Source: Microbacterium sp. MYb62
GTDB lineage: Bacteria; Actinomycetota; Actinomycetes; Actinomycetales; Microbacteriaceae
Direction: 5' to 3'
Assembly: GCF_002979475.1 (NCBI RefSeq)
Contig: NZ_PCOY01000018.1
Coordinates: 1 to 64,000, forward strand
DNA: 64,000 bases
The notes below the pieces were generated by a model. That model was not told the origin of the DNA, made no database searches, and saw only the letters and a list, made by a program, of their open reading frames with translations. This document shows, piece after piece, positions 34,600 to 43,513 of the stretch (the first letter of the stretch is position 1; every line of letters starts with the position of its first letter). Position numbers and translations under genes: made by a program.

Positions 34600-35864
34600 G
34601 CGCTCTTGCGCTTGCGCTCCATCACGATCGTGGGCGGTGCGCCGTCGTCGACGGCCGCGCGGGTCACGATCACCTTGGCGACGTCTTCTGCCGACGGGAT
34701 CTCGAACATGATCGGGCCGAGGACGTCTTCCAGGATCGCGCGGAGCCCGCGGGCACCGGTCTTGCGCTCGACGGCGAGGTCGGCGATGGATCGCAGGGCG
34801 TCTTCTTCGAACTCCAGCTGCACCCCGTCGATCTCGAACATGCGCTGGTACTGCTTCACCAGCGCATTGCGCGGGCCGGTGAGGATGTCGATGAGCGCAG
34901 ACTGGTCGAGCGGCGAGACCGAGGTGACCACGGGAAGACGCCCGATGAACTCGGGGATCAGACCGAATTTGTGCAGGTCCTCCGGGAGCACCTCGCTGAA
35001 CAGATCGAGGTCCTTGCCCTTGTCGTGCAGCGGCGCGCCGAAGCCGATGCCGTGCTTGCCGACGCGCGCCGACACGATGTCCTCCAGGCCGGCGAAGGCC
35101 CCGGCGACGATGAACAGCACGTTCGAGGTGTCGATCTGCAGGAACTCCTGATGCGGGTGCTTGCGACCGCCCTGCGGGGGAACCGAGGCGACCGTGCCCT
35201 CGATGATCTTGAGGAGAGCCTGCTGCACACCCTCACCCGAGACGTCGCGGGTGATCGACGGGTTCTCGGCCTTGCGGGCGATCTTGTCGACCTCGTCGAT
35301 GTAGATGATGCCCTGCTCGGCGCGCTTGACGTCGTAGTCGGCGGCCTGGATGAGCTTGAGGAGGATGTTCTCGACGTCTTCGCCGACGTAGCCGGCCTCG
35401 GTCAGCGCGGTGGCATCGGCGACGGCGAAGGGGACGTTGAGGCGCTTCGCGAGCGTCTGCGCGAGATAGGTCTTTCCGCAGCCGGTCGGGCCGATGAGCA
35501 GGATGTTGCTCTTGGCGATCTCGACCTCTTCGGCCTTCTGCTCCGCCGTCTGCAGTGTGCCGTGTGCGCGCACGCGCTTGTAATGGTTGTAGACGGCGAC
35601 GGCGAGAGCGCGCTTGGCGGGCTCCTGGCCGACGACGTACTCCTCGAGGAAGGCGAAGATCTCCCGCGGCTTGGGGAGCTCGAACTCGGCGACCCCGTCG
35701 GCGGAGGACTCCGCCATCCGCTCCTCGATGATCTCGTTGCACAGCTCGACGCACTCGTCGCAGATGTACACGCCGGGTCCCGCGATGAGCTGCTGGACCT
35801 GCTTCTGACTCTTTCCGCAGAAAGAGCATTTGAACAGGTCAGCGCTTTCACCGATGCGGGCCAT
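34596..35864 (-). CDS. clpX: ATP-dependent Clp protease ATP-binding subunit ClpX
   Basis: AAA+ unfoldase that feeds substrates to ClpP, 422 residues. The N-terminal zinc-binding domain has C13/C16 (CSFCGK) and C35/C38 (CDECVELC). Walker A GPTGCGKT is near 120, Walker [12 protein letters not shown] near 185, the pore loop is in the GYVGEDV region, and a sensor-2 arginine lies in [18 protein letters not shown] 35864 has an AGGAGG site 6 nt upstream, and a TAGGCT -10 lies at 35903-35908 on the reverse strand. It is separated from its usual clpP partners by about 5.7 kb containing a HEPN-like gene and the deo operon. Confidence 0.97.
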   Translation of the reverse strand: MARIGESADLFKCSFCGKSQKQVQQLIAGPGVYICDECVELCNEIIEERMAESSADGVAEFELPKPREIFAFLEEYVVGQEPAKRALAVAVYNHYKRVRAHGTLQTAEQKAEEVEIAKSNILLIGPTGCGKTYLAQTLAKRLNVPFAVADATALTEAGYVGEDVENILLKLIQAADYDVKRAEQGIIYIDEVDKIARKAENPSITRDVSGEGVQQALLKIIEGTVASVPPQGGRKHPHQEFLQIDTSNVLFIVAGAFAGLEDIVSARVGKHGIGFGAPLHDKGKDLDLFSEVLPEDLHKFGLIPEFIGRLPVVTSVSPLDQSALIDILTGPRNALVKQYQRMFEIDGVQLEFEEDALRSIADLAVERKTGARGLRAILEDVLGPIMFEIPSAEDVAKVIVTRAAVDDGAPPTIVMERKRKSA

Positions 35865-36036
35865 GCGCGTCCTCCTATGGGGGATCAGAGATCGTCCTTC
35901 GAGCCTAACCGCTGCATACGACACCAGGCCGCATTGGCGCGGACTCGTTTTCTGGTGGGCAGACGCGCCCGTCGAGTCCTAGATACGATCGGGCTGGGCT
36001 GGCGAATCGCGGCTCAGACGAAGGGAGCATCCGCCT

Positions 36037-37113
36037 ATGGCGACCATCGAAGGAAAGCTGCACCTGGATCACGGCGTTGTGGTCACACTCGACTGTCTCG
36101 GGCAGACTTTCACCTCGACGATCGACGACCTCGAGGTGCATCTCGATTTCCCTCGAGCGGAAGTCATTCCCCGTCTCCCGGAGGAGGATGGCCCTCCCGG
36201 GGACTTGCTCTTCATCGAACCAGCGTGGGCAACCGACCCCTGGGGATGGTCGTCGCCACACACCAACGCCCCCGCCGACTCGCGCGAATGGGCGATCCCG
36301 CTGTTGACGCACTGGACATCGGGCGATGATCAGCCCACGGGTGCGGCAAGTGTGCGAACCGTCCGGCTCTGGTTCAACGGAACGGGCGACTTCTCCGAAG
36401 ACTCCGCGCTCGGCACCCGGGTGATGCAGGCGAAAGACGCCTGGTTGTCGCGCCTGAGCAACTGGATCGAGTGCCTCGCACGTCAGCAGGTCAGCAGCCG
36501 TGACGACACGAAGCTGCGACAGAGGAGGACACTCGACAAAGTTCTGTGGATCGAAGCCGGGGGTTCCTCACAGCTCCTCGACATCGGCAGTGCCGGGTGG
36601 TTCCGATACGACGCGGTTGACGCGATGACCGCCGAGGGCATGGCGAATGTCCTCCGACTCGCGGCGGACGACACCACACCTGACCTCGCGTGGCAGCTGC
36701 TTCGAGATGCTCATCATGCGCATGGATACGGGGAGCATCGTCGAGCCGTCGTCGATGCCGCCTCCGCCGTGGAGATCGGCTGCACACGCTGGTTGGAGCG
36801 TCGTCTTGTTGGACTGGAAGAGGACGTAGCCGCCCTGATCCTGGGAGCCAGGGTGACCCTTGGCCCGAAACTTGGGCAAGCGAAGTCCCTTGGCTTGGAC
36901 GTACCCGACGATGTGCACGAGCTGCTGTCCCTGCGCAACCAGGCCATCCATCGCGGAGCAGCCCCGAATCGAGAGGCCACGGCACGAACCCTGGCGACGG
37001 CGAGAGAGGCCCTCAACCGGTTCGATCCGGAACACCACGATCTGATCATCAGATCGACGATGACGCTTCCGGCTCCCGAAGCGGATTCGCTGCCATTCCG
37101 CGCCTTCACCTGA
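36037..37113 (+). CDS. Protein with a C-terminal HEPN-like domain, probably acquired
   Basis: 358 residues with no close family I recognise. The N-terminal half (1-200) is beta-rich and unplaced. The C-terminal 130 residues are helical, with AVVDAASAVEIGCTRWLERRL near 250 and LLSLRNQAIHRGA near 315, where R-N-x3-H fits the Rx4-6H ribonuclease motif of HEPN domains. HEPN proteins often act in toxin-antitoxin or antiviral systems, but no partner gene is adjacent. Codon use (CTT, TTG, CAA, AAA in the 36.85-36.90 kb stretch) differs from neighbours, suggesting transfer. ATG 36037 follows AAGGGAG. Function uncertain. Confidence 0.75.
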   Translation: MATIEGKLHLDHGVVVTLDCLGQTFTSTIDDLEVHLDFPRAEVIPRLPEEDGPPGDLLFIEPAWATDPWGWSSPHTNAPADSREWAIPLLTHWTSGDDQPTGAASVRTVRLWFNGTGDFSEDSALGTRVMQAKDAWLSRLSNWIECLARQQVSSRDDTKLRQRRTLDKVLWIEAGGSSQLLDIGSAGWFRYDAVDAMTAEGMANVLRLAADDTTPDLAWQLLRDAHHAHGYGEHRRAVVDAASAVEIGCTRWLERRLVGLEEDVAALILGARVTLGPKLGQAKSLGLDVPDDVHELLSLRNQAIHRGAAPNREATARTLATAREALNRFDPEHHDLIIRSTMTLPAPEADSLPFRAFT

Positions 37114-37141
37114 CGATCGAAGCCTTCACCTGACGATCGAA
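37102..37141 (+). repeat. 20-bp tandem duplication at the end of the HEPN-like gene
   Basis: GCCTTCACCTGACGATCGAA occurs twice head to tail (37102-37121, 37122-37141). The unit includes the last codons and stop of the gene, so the second copy reproduces the gene end just outside it. It looks like a slippage or junction duplication. Confidence 0.9.
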
Positions 37142-37144
37142 CGA

Positions 37145-37187
37145 ATGACGAGCACCCGCGTCAGCGACTGGCGAGGGTGCTCGTCAT
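37145..37187. terminator. Hairpin between the HEPN-like gene and the deo operon
   Basis: ATGACGAGCACCC (37145-37157) pairs perfectly with GGGTGCTCGTCAT (37175-37187) around a 17-nt loop, between convergent genes. Likely serves both directions. Confidence 0.7.
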
Positions 37188-37217
37188 GAACTCACGGCGG
37201 GGGCGACAGAGAGTCGA

Positions 37218-38069
37218 TCACACCATGCTCTTGGTGTGCCAGACGGTCTTGACCTCGGTGAAGGCGCCGATCCGCTCCGGCGAGGCGACGACCTCACCGG
37301 GAGTGAGAACTCGCTTGAGCGTCTCGGCGGCGGCGATCTGCATGTCGACCCATTCGAGGCCCCCCGCGCCGGCGAGATCGAGGGCGTTCACATCCTGGTG
37401 CGAGGCCAGCCAGGGGGCGATCTCCGCGGGCGATCCCGTCAGCACGTTGACGACCCCACCCGGAACATCACTCGTGGCCAGGACTTCGGCGAGGCTGATG
37501 GCCGAGAGCGGATGCCGCTCGCTCGCCACGACCACGACCGTGTTCCCGGCGACCAGCGCCGGGGCCACCACCGACACCAGGCCCAGCAGCGCCGAATCCT
37601 GCGGGGCGACGATCGCCACGACACCGGTCGGCTCAGGAACCGAGATGTTGAAGTACGGGCCCGAGACCGGGTTCGCGTTGCCCGCCACCTGGGCGTACTT
37701 GTCGCACCAGCCGGCGTACCAGACCCAGAGGTCGATGGCCTCGTCGACCTGCGCGGCCGCGGCCGCGGACGACACGCCCTCCTGCGCCGAGATCTCGTCG
37801 ATGAACTGGGTGCGGCGACCTTCGAGCACTTCCGCGACGCGGTACAGGACCTGCCCACGGTTGTAAGCGGTCGCGCCGGACCAGCCCTTGACCGCCGCGC
37901 GTGCGGCGACGACGGCGTCGCGGGCATCCTTGCGGGAGCCCTTCGCGGCGTTCGCGAGGAAAGCACCCTTCGCGGTGAGCACCTCGTACGTGCGGCCGGA
38001 CTCGCTCCGCGGGAAGGCCCCGCCGATCGCCAGCTTGTACGTCTTCGGAACGGTCAGACGCTTGCTCAT
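37218..38069 (-). CDS. Short aldehyde-dehydrogenase-like protein without catalytic cysteine
   Basis: 283 residues corresponding to the N-terminal and NAD-binding part of aldehyde dehydrogenases (AAVKGWSGATAYNRGQVLYRVAEVLE near 58-83; VVAIVAPQDSALLGLVSVVAPALVAGNTV spread over 152-180). The family's ELGGK glutamate region reads LAGAGGLEW, and there is no catalytic Cys block, so it is probably inactive alone. It is coupled by a 4-bp overlap to the full-length enzyme upstream in the operon and shares WYAGW with it, suggesting a paired or regulatory subunit. End of the deo operon. Confidence 0.85.
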   Translation of the reverse strand: MSKRLTVPKTYKLAIGGAFPRSESGRTYEVLTAKGAFLANAAKGSRKDARDAVVAARAAVKGWSGATAYNRGQVLYRVAEVLEGRRTQFIDEISAQEGVSSAAAAAQVDEAIDLWVWYAGWCDKYAQVAGNANPVSGPYFNISVPEPTGVVAIVAPQDSALLGLVSVVAPALVAGNTVVVVASERHPLSAISLAEVLATSDVPGGVVNVLTGSPAEIAPWLASHQDVNALDLAGAGGLEWVDMQIAAAETLKRVLTPGEVVASPERIGAFTEVKTVWHTKSMV

Positions 38070-39508
38070 GCTGCGGCTCCCTTGAGGTAGGCGGTGAGAC
38101 CCTGGCGGCCGCCCTCGCGACCGAATCCGGATTCCTTGTAGCCGCCGAACGGGCTCGACGGGTCGAAGCGGTTGAAAGTGTTGGCCCAGATCACTCCGGC
38201 ACGGAGGCGGTCGGCCACCGCGAGGATGCGCGATCCCTTGTCGGACCAGATGCCTGCGGAGAGGCCGTAGGGCGTGTTGTTCGCCTTCGCGATCGCCTCT
38301 GCGGGCGTGCGGAAGGTGAGCACCGAGAGGACCGGGCCGAAGACCTCGTCACGGGCGATGCGATGGGAGGCCTCGACGCCGGTGAAGATCGTCGGCGCGA
38401 ACCAGAAGCCCTGCTCCGGAATCGCACAGTCGGCGGTCCAGCGCTCGGCGCCCTCGGCCTCGCCGATGTCACTGAGCTCTCGGATGCGGGCGAGCTGTGC
38501 TGCGGAGTTGATCGCACCGATGTCGGTGTTCTTGTCGAGCGGGTCGCCCAGACGCAGTGTCGAGAGGCGCGTCTTGAGCCGGTCGACGACCTCGGCGTGG
38601 ATCGACTCCTGCACGAGCAGGCGGCTTCCTGCACAGCACACGTGACCCTGGTTGAAGAAGATCCCGTTCACGATGCCTTCGACCGCCTGGTCGATGGGGG
38701 CGTCGTCGAACACGATGTTCGCGGCCTTGCCGCCGAGCTCGAGCGTCAGCTTCTTGTTCGTGCCCGCAACCGCCCGTGCGATGTCGCGGCCGACACCGGT
38801 CGAGCCGGTGAAGGCGATCTTGTCGACATCGGGGTGGCGCACGAGCGTGGAGCCTGTCGCGCCGGCGCCCGTCACGATGTTGACGACACCGGCGGGAAGA
38901 TCGGCCTGCTGCAGGATCTCCGCGAAGATCAGCGCCGTGAGCGGCGTGGTCTCGGCGGGCTTGAGTACGACCGTGTTGCCGGCGGCGAGGGCGGGCGCGA
39001 TCTTCCACGCCAGCATCAGCAGCGGGAAGTTCCAGGGGATGATCTGACCGGCGACGCCGAGAGCCCGGGGGTTCGCACCGAGGCCGGCGTGATCGAGCTT
39101 GTCCGCCCATCCGGCGTAGTAGAAGAACCACGAGGCGACGAGCGGCACGTCGACGTCGCGACTCTCCTTGATCGGCTTGCCGTTGTCGAGGCTCTCGGCG
39201 ACGGCGAGTTCGCGAGCGCGCTCCTGTACGAGGCGGGCGATGCGGAAGAGGTACTTCCCGCGGTCGCGGCCGCTCATCTTCGACCAGGTCTTCTCGTAGG
39301 CGCGACGAGCGGCGGCGACCGCACGGTCGACGTCCTCATCACTGGCCGAGGCGATCTCGGCGATGTGCTTCTCCGTCGCCGGCGAGATGGTGTGGAACGG
39401 GGTGCCGGAACCGTCGACGAACTCGCCGTCGATGAACAGGCCGTAGCTGTCCTTGAGGTTCAGGATCGCGGTGGACTCCGGTGCGGGAGCGTATTCCAGA
39501 AATGACAT
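38066..39508 (-). CDS. Aldehyde dehydrogenase (NAD(P)+)
   Basis: 480 residues, full length. NAD-binding IPWNFPLLMLAWKIAPALAAG near 150-170, KPAETTPLTAL, the glutamate block LTLELGGKAANIVFDDA near 245-260, and the catalytic cysteine in FFNQGHVCCAGSRL near 284-297 are intact. With deoC it is well placed to oxidise the acetaldehyde released from deoxyribose 5-phosphate to acetate. The short paralogue downstream overlaps by 4 bp. ATG 39508, 13 bp after deoC. Confidence 0.94.
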   Translation of the reverse strand: MSFLEYAPAPESTAILNLKDSYGLFIDGEFVDGSGTPFHTISPATEKHIAEIASASDEDVDRAVAAARRAYEKTWSKMSGRDRGKYLFRIARLVQERARELAVAESLDNGKPIKESRDVDVPLVASWFFYYAGWADKLDHAGLGANPRALGVAGQIIPWNFPLLMLAWKIAPALAAGNTVVLKPAETTPLTALIFAEILQQADLPAGVVNIVTGAGATGSTLVRHPDVDKIAFTGSTGVGRDIARAVAGTNKKLTLELGGKAANIVFDDAPIDQAVEGIVNGIFFNQGHVCCAGSRLLVQESIHAEVVDRLKTRLSTLRLGDPLDKNTDIGAINSAAQLARIRELSDIGEAEGAERWTADCAIPEQGFWFAPTIFTGVEASHRIARDEVFGPVLSVLTFRTPAEAIAKANNTPYGLSAGIWSDKGSRILAVADRLRAGVIWANTFNRFDPSSPFGGYKESGFGREGGRQGLTAYLKGAAA

Positions 39509-39521
39509 GTTCGTCTTCCCG

Positions 39522-40523
39522 TCAGTCGATCGTGACGTAGTCGGGGCCCGAGTAGTGGCCGGAGCTGAGCTTCTGACGCTGCAGGAGCACGTCGTTGAGG
39601 AGGCTGGATGCGCCGAAGCGGAAGAGGTGCGGCTGGAGCCACTCCTCCCCCACGGTCTCGGCCACGGTGACGAGGTACTTCACCGCGTCCTTCGACGAAC
39701 GGATGCCACCGGCCGGCTTCACGCCGATCTTCTCGCCGGTGCCGCGGTGCCAGTCGCGCACGGTCTCCAGCATGAGCAGGGTCGTCGGAAGCGTCGCGGC
39801 GGGCTGGACTTTGCCGGTCGAGGTCTTGATGAAGTCCCCTCCGGCCAGGATGCCGAGCCACGAGGCGCGCTTGATGTTGTCGTAGGTGTTCAGCTCACCC
39901 GTCTCCAGGATCACCTTGAGCGAGGCGGAGGAGCCGTCTTCGCGACGGCAGGCTTCCTTCACCTGGGCGATCTGGTCGTACACGAGACCGTAGCGGCCGG
40001 AGAGGAACGCCCCCCGGTCGATCACCATGTCGATCTCGTCGGCGCCGGCGGCCACCGCCTCAGCGGTGTCGGCGAGCTTGATCGCGAGCGACGCACGGCC
40101 GCTCGGGAACGCGGTGGCGACGGCTGCGACCGAGATCAGCCCGTCATCGGGGTCGCCGTGCAGGCTTCCGAGCGCCGTGACCGCGTCGCCGACCATGTCG
40201 CCGTACACGCAGACCGCCGCGACCCGAGGGGTCGAGGGGTCGGCGGCATCCGGGTTCTTCGCCTTCGCGACGAGCGAGCGCACCTTGCCTGGCGTGTCCG
40301 CCCCCTCGAGGGTCGTGAGGTCGATGAGCTTGATGATCGTGTCGAGCGCCCATGCCTTCGAGGTGGTCTTGATGGAGCGGGTGCCGAGCCCGGCAGCGCG
40401 CTGCTCCAGGCCGACGGCATCCACGCCGGGGAGTCCGTGCAGGAAGCGCCGGAGCGTGGCGTCGTCGGGCTCTCCGCCGAGAACATCCACCGCCGTCCTG
40501 CGGCTGAGTTCTTTGGTCGTCAT
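39522..40523 (-). CDS. deoC: Deoxyribose-phosphate aldolase
   Basis: Class I aldolase splitting 2-deoxyribose 5-phosphate into glyceraldehyde 3-phosphate and acetaldehyde. 333 residues, the longer DeoC type. IDLTTLEGADTPGKV near 68-82, VCVYGDMV near 105, EIDMVIDRG near 165, LKVILETGEL near 200, the Schiff-base Lys in GDFIKTSTGK near 233, and IGVKPAGGIRS near 265 are all present. Its start overlaps the regulator's stop by 4 bp, so regulator and enzyme are co-translated. Confidence 0.96.
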   Translation of the reverse strand: MTTKELSRRTAVDVLGGEPDDATLRRFLHGLPGVDAVGLEQRAAGLGTRSIKTTSKAWALDTIIKLIDLTTLEGADTPGKVRSLVAKAKNPDAADPSTPRVAAVCVYGDMVGDAVTALGSLHGDPDDGLISVAAVATAFPSGRASLAIKLADTAEAVAAGADEIDMVIDRGAFLSGRYGLVYDQIAQVKEACRREDGSSASLKVILETGELNTYDNIKRASWLGILAGGDFIKTSTGKVQPAATLPTTLLMLETVRDWHRGTGEKIGVKPAGGIRSSKDAVKYLVTVAETVGEEWLQPHLFRFGASSLLNDVLLQRQKLSSGHYSGPDYVTID

Positions 40524-41455
40524 TGTTCCTCCAACAATGCTCGTGCTGTGGTCTCATCGGTCACCAGAACGCCGCACAGGCCGCTGGTCACGACAGTACG
40601 CGCGATGTCGTGCTTGGCGGGTCCCGCCGTGACGAAGATCGCGCGGGTGGCGCCGCGCAGACGATCGAGCGAGACGCCGACCGTCCGCGCGTCGAGCTGC
40701 GAGTCGACGATGTTGCCTTCCGCGTCGACATAGCGCCCGAGGACGTCTCCGACCGCGCCACGTCGCGCGAGTTCTTCGACCTCCTCGGCGCTGAGGTAAC
40801 CGTTCTCGACGTGCGCGGACGAAGCGTCGCAGGGCCCGGCGGTGAACAGGAACGCCTGCGCCTCCGCAGCCTCCTCGAGAACCGCGGCGACCGTGCGGTC
40901 GGACTCGATGGCCTGCTTCGTCTCCACACGTTCGAGGATGGCCGGGCTGGGGAGCAGGGAGACCTGGCCCGATGCGCGCTGCGCGATCGTGACGGCGAGC
41001 CCGGCAGCGCCGCCGGAGCGGCGGTTCAGACTGACTCCGCCGTTCAACTGCACGACGGTGACGCCGTGGGCCCACCCCTCGGGCAACGCCTCGGCGACGG
41101 CGCGCAACGTGCGCCCCCAGCTCACGCCGAGCGTGCGGGGAACCGGTCGGAGTGCCGTGAGGAAGTCGGCGGCGGCCTGGGCGACGCGTTCGAGGGTGCC
41201 GTCGTCGCCGTCGGGAGCCGGGACGACCACGGCATCCGTCAGCCCGAATCTTTCGACGAGCAGCCGCTCGAGGCCGAGCCTGCGCGCACGCGGATGCACG
41301 ATCTCGATGCGCACGATGCCGCGTTCCCGCGCCTGGGTCAGCAGACGGCCGACCTTCCAGCGGGAGATCTTCAGGAGTCCGCCGATCTCGTCCTGAGTCT
41401 TGTCCTCGTCGTAGTACAGCTCGGCGACGCGAACCATCAGCAGATCTTCTTCCAC
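40520..41455 (-). CDS. SorC/DeoR-type sugar-binding transcriptional regulator
   Basis: 311 residues. The N-terminal HTH is LYYDEDKTQDEIGGLLKISR (14-33) followed by WKVGRLLTQARERGIV. The C-terminal sugar-phosphate-binding domain has LGVSWGRTLRAVAEALP near 108, VVQLNGGV near 133, and IFVTAGPAKHDIARTVV near 275. B. subtilis DeoR, of this SorC class, senses deoxyribose 5-phosphate. A similar role here is inferred because the gene heads the operon with deoC. An imperfect GCGCAT/ATGCGC dyad at 41499-41522 upstream may be an operator. Confidence 0.92.
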   Translation of the reverse strand: MEEDLLMVRVAELYYDEDKTQDEIGGLLKISRWKVGRLLTQARERGIVRIEIVHPRARRLGLERLLVERFGLTDAVVVPAPDGDDGTLERVAQAAADFLTALRPVPRTLGVSWGRTLRAVAEALPEGWAHGVTVVQLNGGVSLNRRSGGAAGLAVTIAQRASGQVSLLPSPAILERVETKQAIESDRTVAAVLEEAAEAQAFLFTAGPCDASSAHVENGYLSAEEVEELARRGAVGDVLGRYVDAEGNIVDSQLDARTVGVSLDRLRGATRAIFVTAGPAKHDIARTVVTSGLCGVLVTDETTARALLEEQ

Positions 41456-41498
41456 GGCATCCTCCTTCCTCCTTCAGAGTAGCCCCGGAACAGCGTTC

Positions 41499-41522
41499 GC
41501 GCATCACCTTGCTCATATGCGC
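41499..41522. promoter_or_regulatory. Possible operator upstream of the deo regulator
   Basis: GCGCAT (41499-41504) and ATGCGC (41517-41522) form a dyad around TTGCTCAT in the gap between the deo operon and the clpP2 terminator. SorC-type regulators often bind such upstream dyads. Short arms, so weak evidence. Confidence 0.3.
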
Positions 41523-41560
41523 ACACAGTCACGGAGGCGTTGCGCATCCGCCGGGAACGA

Positions 41561-41595
41561 CGAAAGGCGCCCGTCGTGATGACGAGCGCCTTTCG
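41561..41595. terminator. Terminator after clpP2
   Basis: CGAAAGGCGC (41561-41570) pairs with GCGCCTTTCG (41586-41595), extended by CGTC/GACG inside. It lies 13 bp past the clpP2 stop and separates the clp unit from the deo operon, so clpP2 does not read through into clpX. Confidence 0.75.
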
Positions 41596-41607
41596 AGATC
41601 GGTCGGG

Positions 41608-42249
41608 TCAGACGCGCTTGCGCGTCGTGAGCACCTGATCGACGATGCCGTACTCCAGAGCCTGCGCGGCGGAGAGGATGTTGTCGCGATCGATGTCGCG
41701 GTTCACCTGCTCCGGCGTGCGCTTCGTGTGCCCGGCGAGGGTCTCCTCGAGCCAGGTCCGCATACGGAGGATCTCCGCGGCCTGGATCTCGATGTCGGAG
41801 GCCTGGCCGTGGCCGGCCTCCCCCATCGCGGGCTGGTGGATGAGCACCCGGGCGTTCGGGAGCGCGAGACGCTTGCCCGGTGCACCAGCTGCCAGCAGCA
41901 CGGCTGCGGCCGAAGCGGCCTGGCCGAGAACGACGGTCTGGATCTGCGGCGCGACGTACTGCATCGTGTCGTAGATCGCCGTCATCGCGGTGAACGACCC
42001 GCCAGGCGAGTTGATGTACATCGTGATGTCGCGCTCGGAGTCCTGACTCTCCAGGACGAGGAGCTGGGCCATGACGTCGTCGGCCGAGGCGTCGTCGACC
42101 TGCACGCCGAGGAAGATCACGCGGTCTTCGAACAGCTTGTTGTACGGGTCCTGACGCTTGAAGCCGTAGGCCGTGCGCTCCTCGAACTGCGGGAGCACGT
42201 AGCGGCTGGAGGGCAGGTCACCGGCTGAGCGGAAGGTGGGTGTGTACAT
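41608..42249 (-). CDS. clpP: ATP-dependent Clp protease proteolytic subunit, ClpP2-type
   Basis: 213 residues, serine protease chamber subunit. Nucleophile Ser in VVLGQAASAAAVLLAAG near 108-124, His in NARVLIHQPAMGEAGHG near 133-149, Asp further on in the EQVNRDIDRDN block. The GQAASAAA form and longer N-terminus (YVLPQFEERTAYG) are those of the actinobacterial ClpP2 subunit that pairs with ClpP1 and docks ClpX. It follows clpP1 with a 20-bp gap in the tig-clpP1-clpP2 order. Confidence 0.95.
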   Translation of the reverse strand: MYTPTFRSAGDLPSSRYVLPQFEERTAYGFKRQDPYNKLFEDRVIFLGVQVDDASADDVMAQLLVLESQDSERDITMYINSPGGSFTAMTAIYDTMQYVAPQIQTVVLGQAASAAAVLLAAGAPGKRLALPNARVLIHQPAMGEAGHGQASDIEIQAAEILRMRTWLEETLAGHTKRTPEQVNRDIDRDNILSAAQALEYGIVDQVLTTRKRV

Positions 42250-42269
42250 GAGCGTCCTTTCGCTTTCCG

Positions 42270-42866
42270 TTACTCGGTGTCCTGGTCGGTTCCGCCGCCG
42301 CCGATGACGTCGGAGGCCGATTCGCGGATGTGGTCGACGAAGCCGTACTCGAGCGCCTCTTCGGCGGTGAACCAGCGGTCGCGGTCACCGTCGGCGTTGA
42401 TCTGCTCGACCGACTTGCCGGTCTGCGCCGCGGTGATCTCGGCGAGGCGGTTCTTCATCGACATGATGAGCTGCGCCTGGGTCTGGATGTCGCTGGACGT
42501 GCCACCGAATCCACCGTGCGGCTGGTGCAGCAGCACGCGGGCGTTGGGCGTGATGTACCGCTTACCCTTCGTGCCCGCGGTCAGCAGCAGCTGGCCCATC
42601 GACGCCGCCATGCCGATGCCGACGGTGACGATGTCGTTCGGCACGAACTGCATCGTGTCGTAGATCGCCATGCCCGCGGTGATCGAGCCTCCCGGCGAGT
42701 TCACGTAGAGGTAGATGTCTCGCTCGGAGTCCTCTGCGGCGAGAAGAAGGATCTTCGCGCAGATCTCGTTCGCGTTCTCGTCTCGCACCTCCGAGCCGAG
42801 CCAGATGATGCGGTCCTTCAGCAACCTGTCGAAGACGCTCGTTGCGAGGAGGGGTTCTGCAGCCAT
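42270..42866 (-). CDS. clpP: ATP-dependent Clp protease proteolytic subunit, ClpP1-type
   Basis: 198 residues. Nucleophile Ser in [13 protein letters not shown] near 93-105, His in [15 protein letters not shown] near 117-131, and Asp in [12 protein letters not shown] near 165. Ends in a Gly-rich, acidic tail. Forms a heteromeric protease with ClpP2 in actinobacteria. Precedes clpP2 in transcription. A small TPR gene lies between it and tig. Confidence 0.95.
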   Translation of the reverse strand: MAAEPLLATSVFDRLLKDRIIWLGSEVRDENANEICAKILLLAAEDSERDIYLYVNSPGGSITAGMAIYDTMQFVPNDIVTVGIGMAASMGQLLLTAGTKGKRYITPNARVLLHQPHGGFGGTSSDIQTQAQLIMSMKNRLAEITAAQTGKSVEQINADGDRDRWFTAEEALEYGFVDHIRESASDVIGGGGTDQDTE

Positions 42867-42947
42867 GTCAGCTCCTGATTCCGTGTTTCAGTGATTCGAA
42901 TCTACCGGCGTCAACGCAGCGCCCAGGCCGTGTTCGCCGTCGGCATA

Positions 42948-43442
42948 TCAGGTGTCGGCATCCGCGATCTCACGGGCGTACGCGGTCATCGACCGGTGGT
43001 AGCGCGGGAGGTGCGGCACCAGGGCCAGAAGCGCGACGGAGAGCCCCTGCGCCGGTCGCCCTGCGCTGGCGAGGATCAGCGCGTGCACCGCCGCGACCGC
43101 ATCCCGATACGGACCGTCGGCCGACAACTCCTCCTCGGCGCGGATCACGGCGAGTGCTTCCTCGTACTCCCCCAGGTTGCGCAGCGAGCTGGCCATCTGG
43201 ATCACGCATTGCGGTCGGTGCTCCTCGTCGAGGCCGAGGGCCAGCGCACGGCGGTACAGCTCCACGGCCTCCGCCGGCCTTCCGGCGGAATCCCGTGCGC
43301 CGGCGCGCTCGAACTCCGCACGCGCGTCGTCCGGGCCACGCTCGGCGGCGAGAACGTCGATGCGGGCGATCGTGTCGTCGCCGACCTCTTCGCCTGTCGC
43401 GTCATCCCACACCTCGTCGATGCGCTCATCCCACGTCTTCAT
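42948..43442 (-). CDS. Tetratricopeptide-repeat protein
   Basis: 164 residues with TPR-like helical pairs (RAEFERAGARDSAGRPAEAV, ELYRRALALGLDEE, ASSLRNLGEYEEALAVIRAE), a protein-interaction scaffold with no enzyme motif. ATG 43442 is used because the longer frame to 43517 reads across the tig terminator. It sits between tig and clpP1, 82 bp ahead of clpP1. A chaperone/protease-related role is only suggested by place. Confidence 0.8.
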   Translation of the reverse strand: MKTWDERIDEVWDDATGEEVGDDTIARIDVLAAERGPDDARAEFERAGARDSAGRPAEAVELYRRALALGLDEEHRPQCVIQMASSLRNLGEYEEALAVIRAEEELSADGPYRDAVAAVHALILASAGRPAQGLSVALLALVPHLPRYHRSMTAYAREIADADT

Positions 43443-43464
43443 CGCTGCCTCTCCCTGGATGGAA

Positions 43465-43496
43465 AAGAGGGCGGATGCCGCAGCATCCGCCCTCTT
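43465..43496 (-). terminator. Intrinsic terminator of tig
   Basis: A perfect 14-bp stem (43465-43478 with 43483-43496), loop CGCA, followed on the reverse strand by TTTTCC. It lies just after the tig stop and 23 bp before the TPR gene start, so downstream genes probably need read-through or another promoter. Confidence 0.85.
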
Positions 43497-43513
43497 CACT
43501 GGATCGTGTCCGA

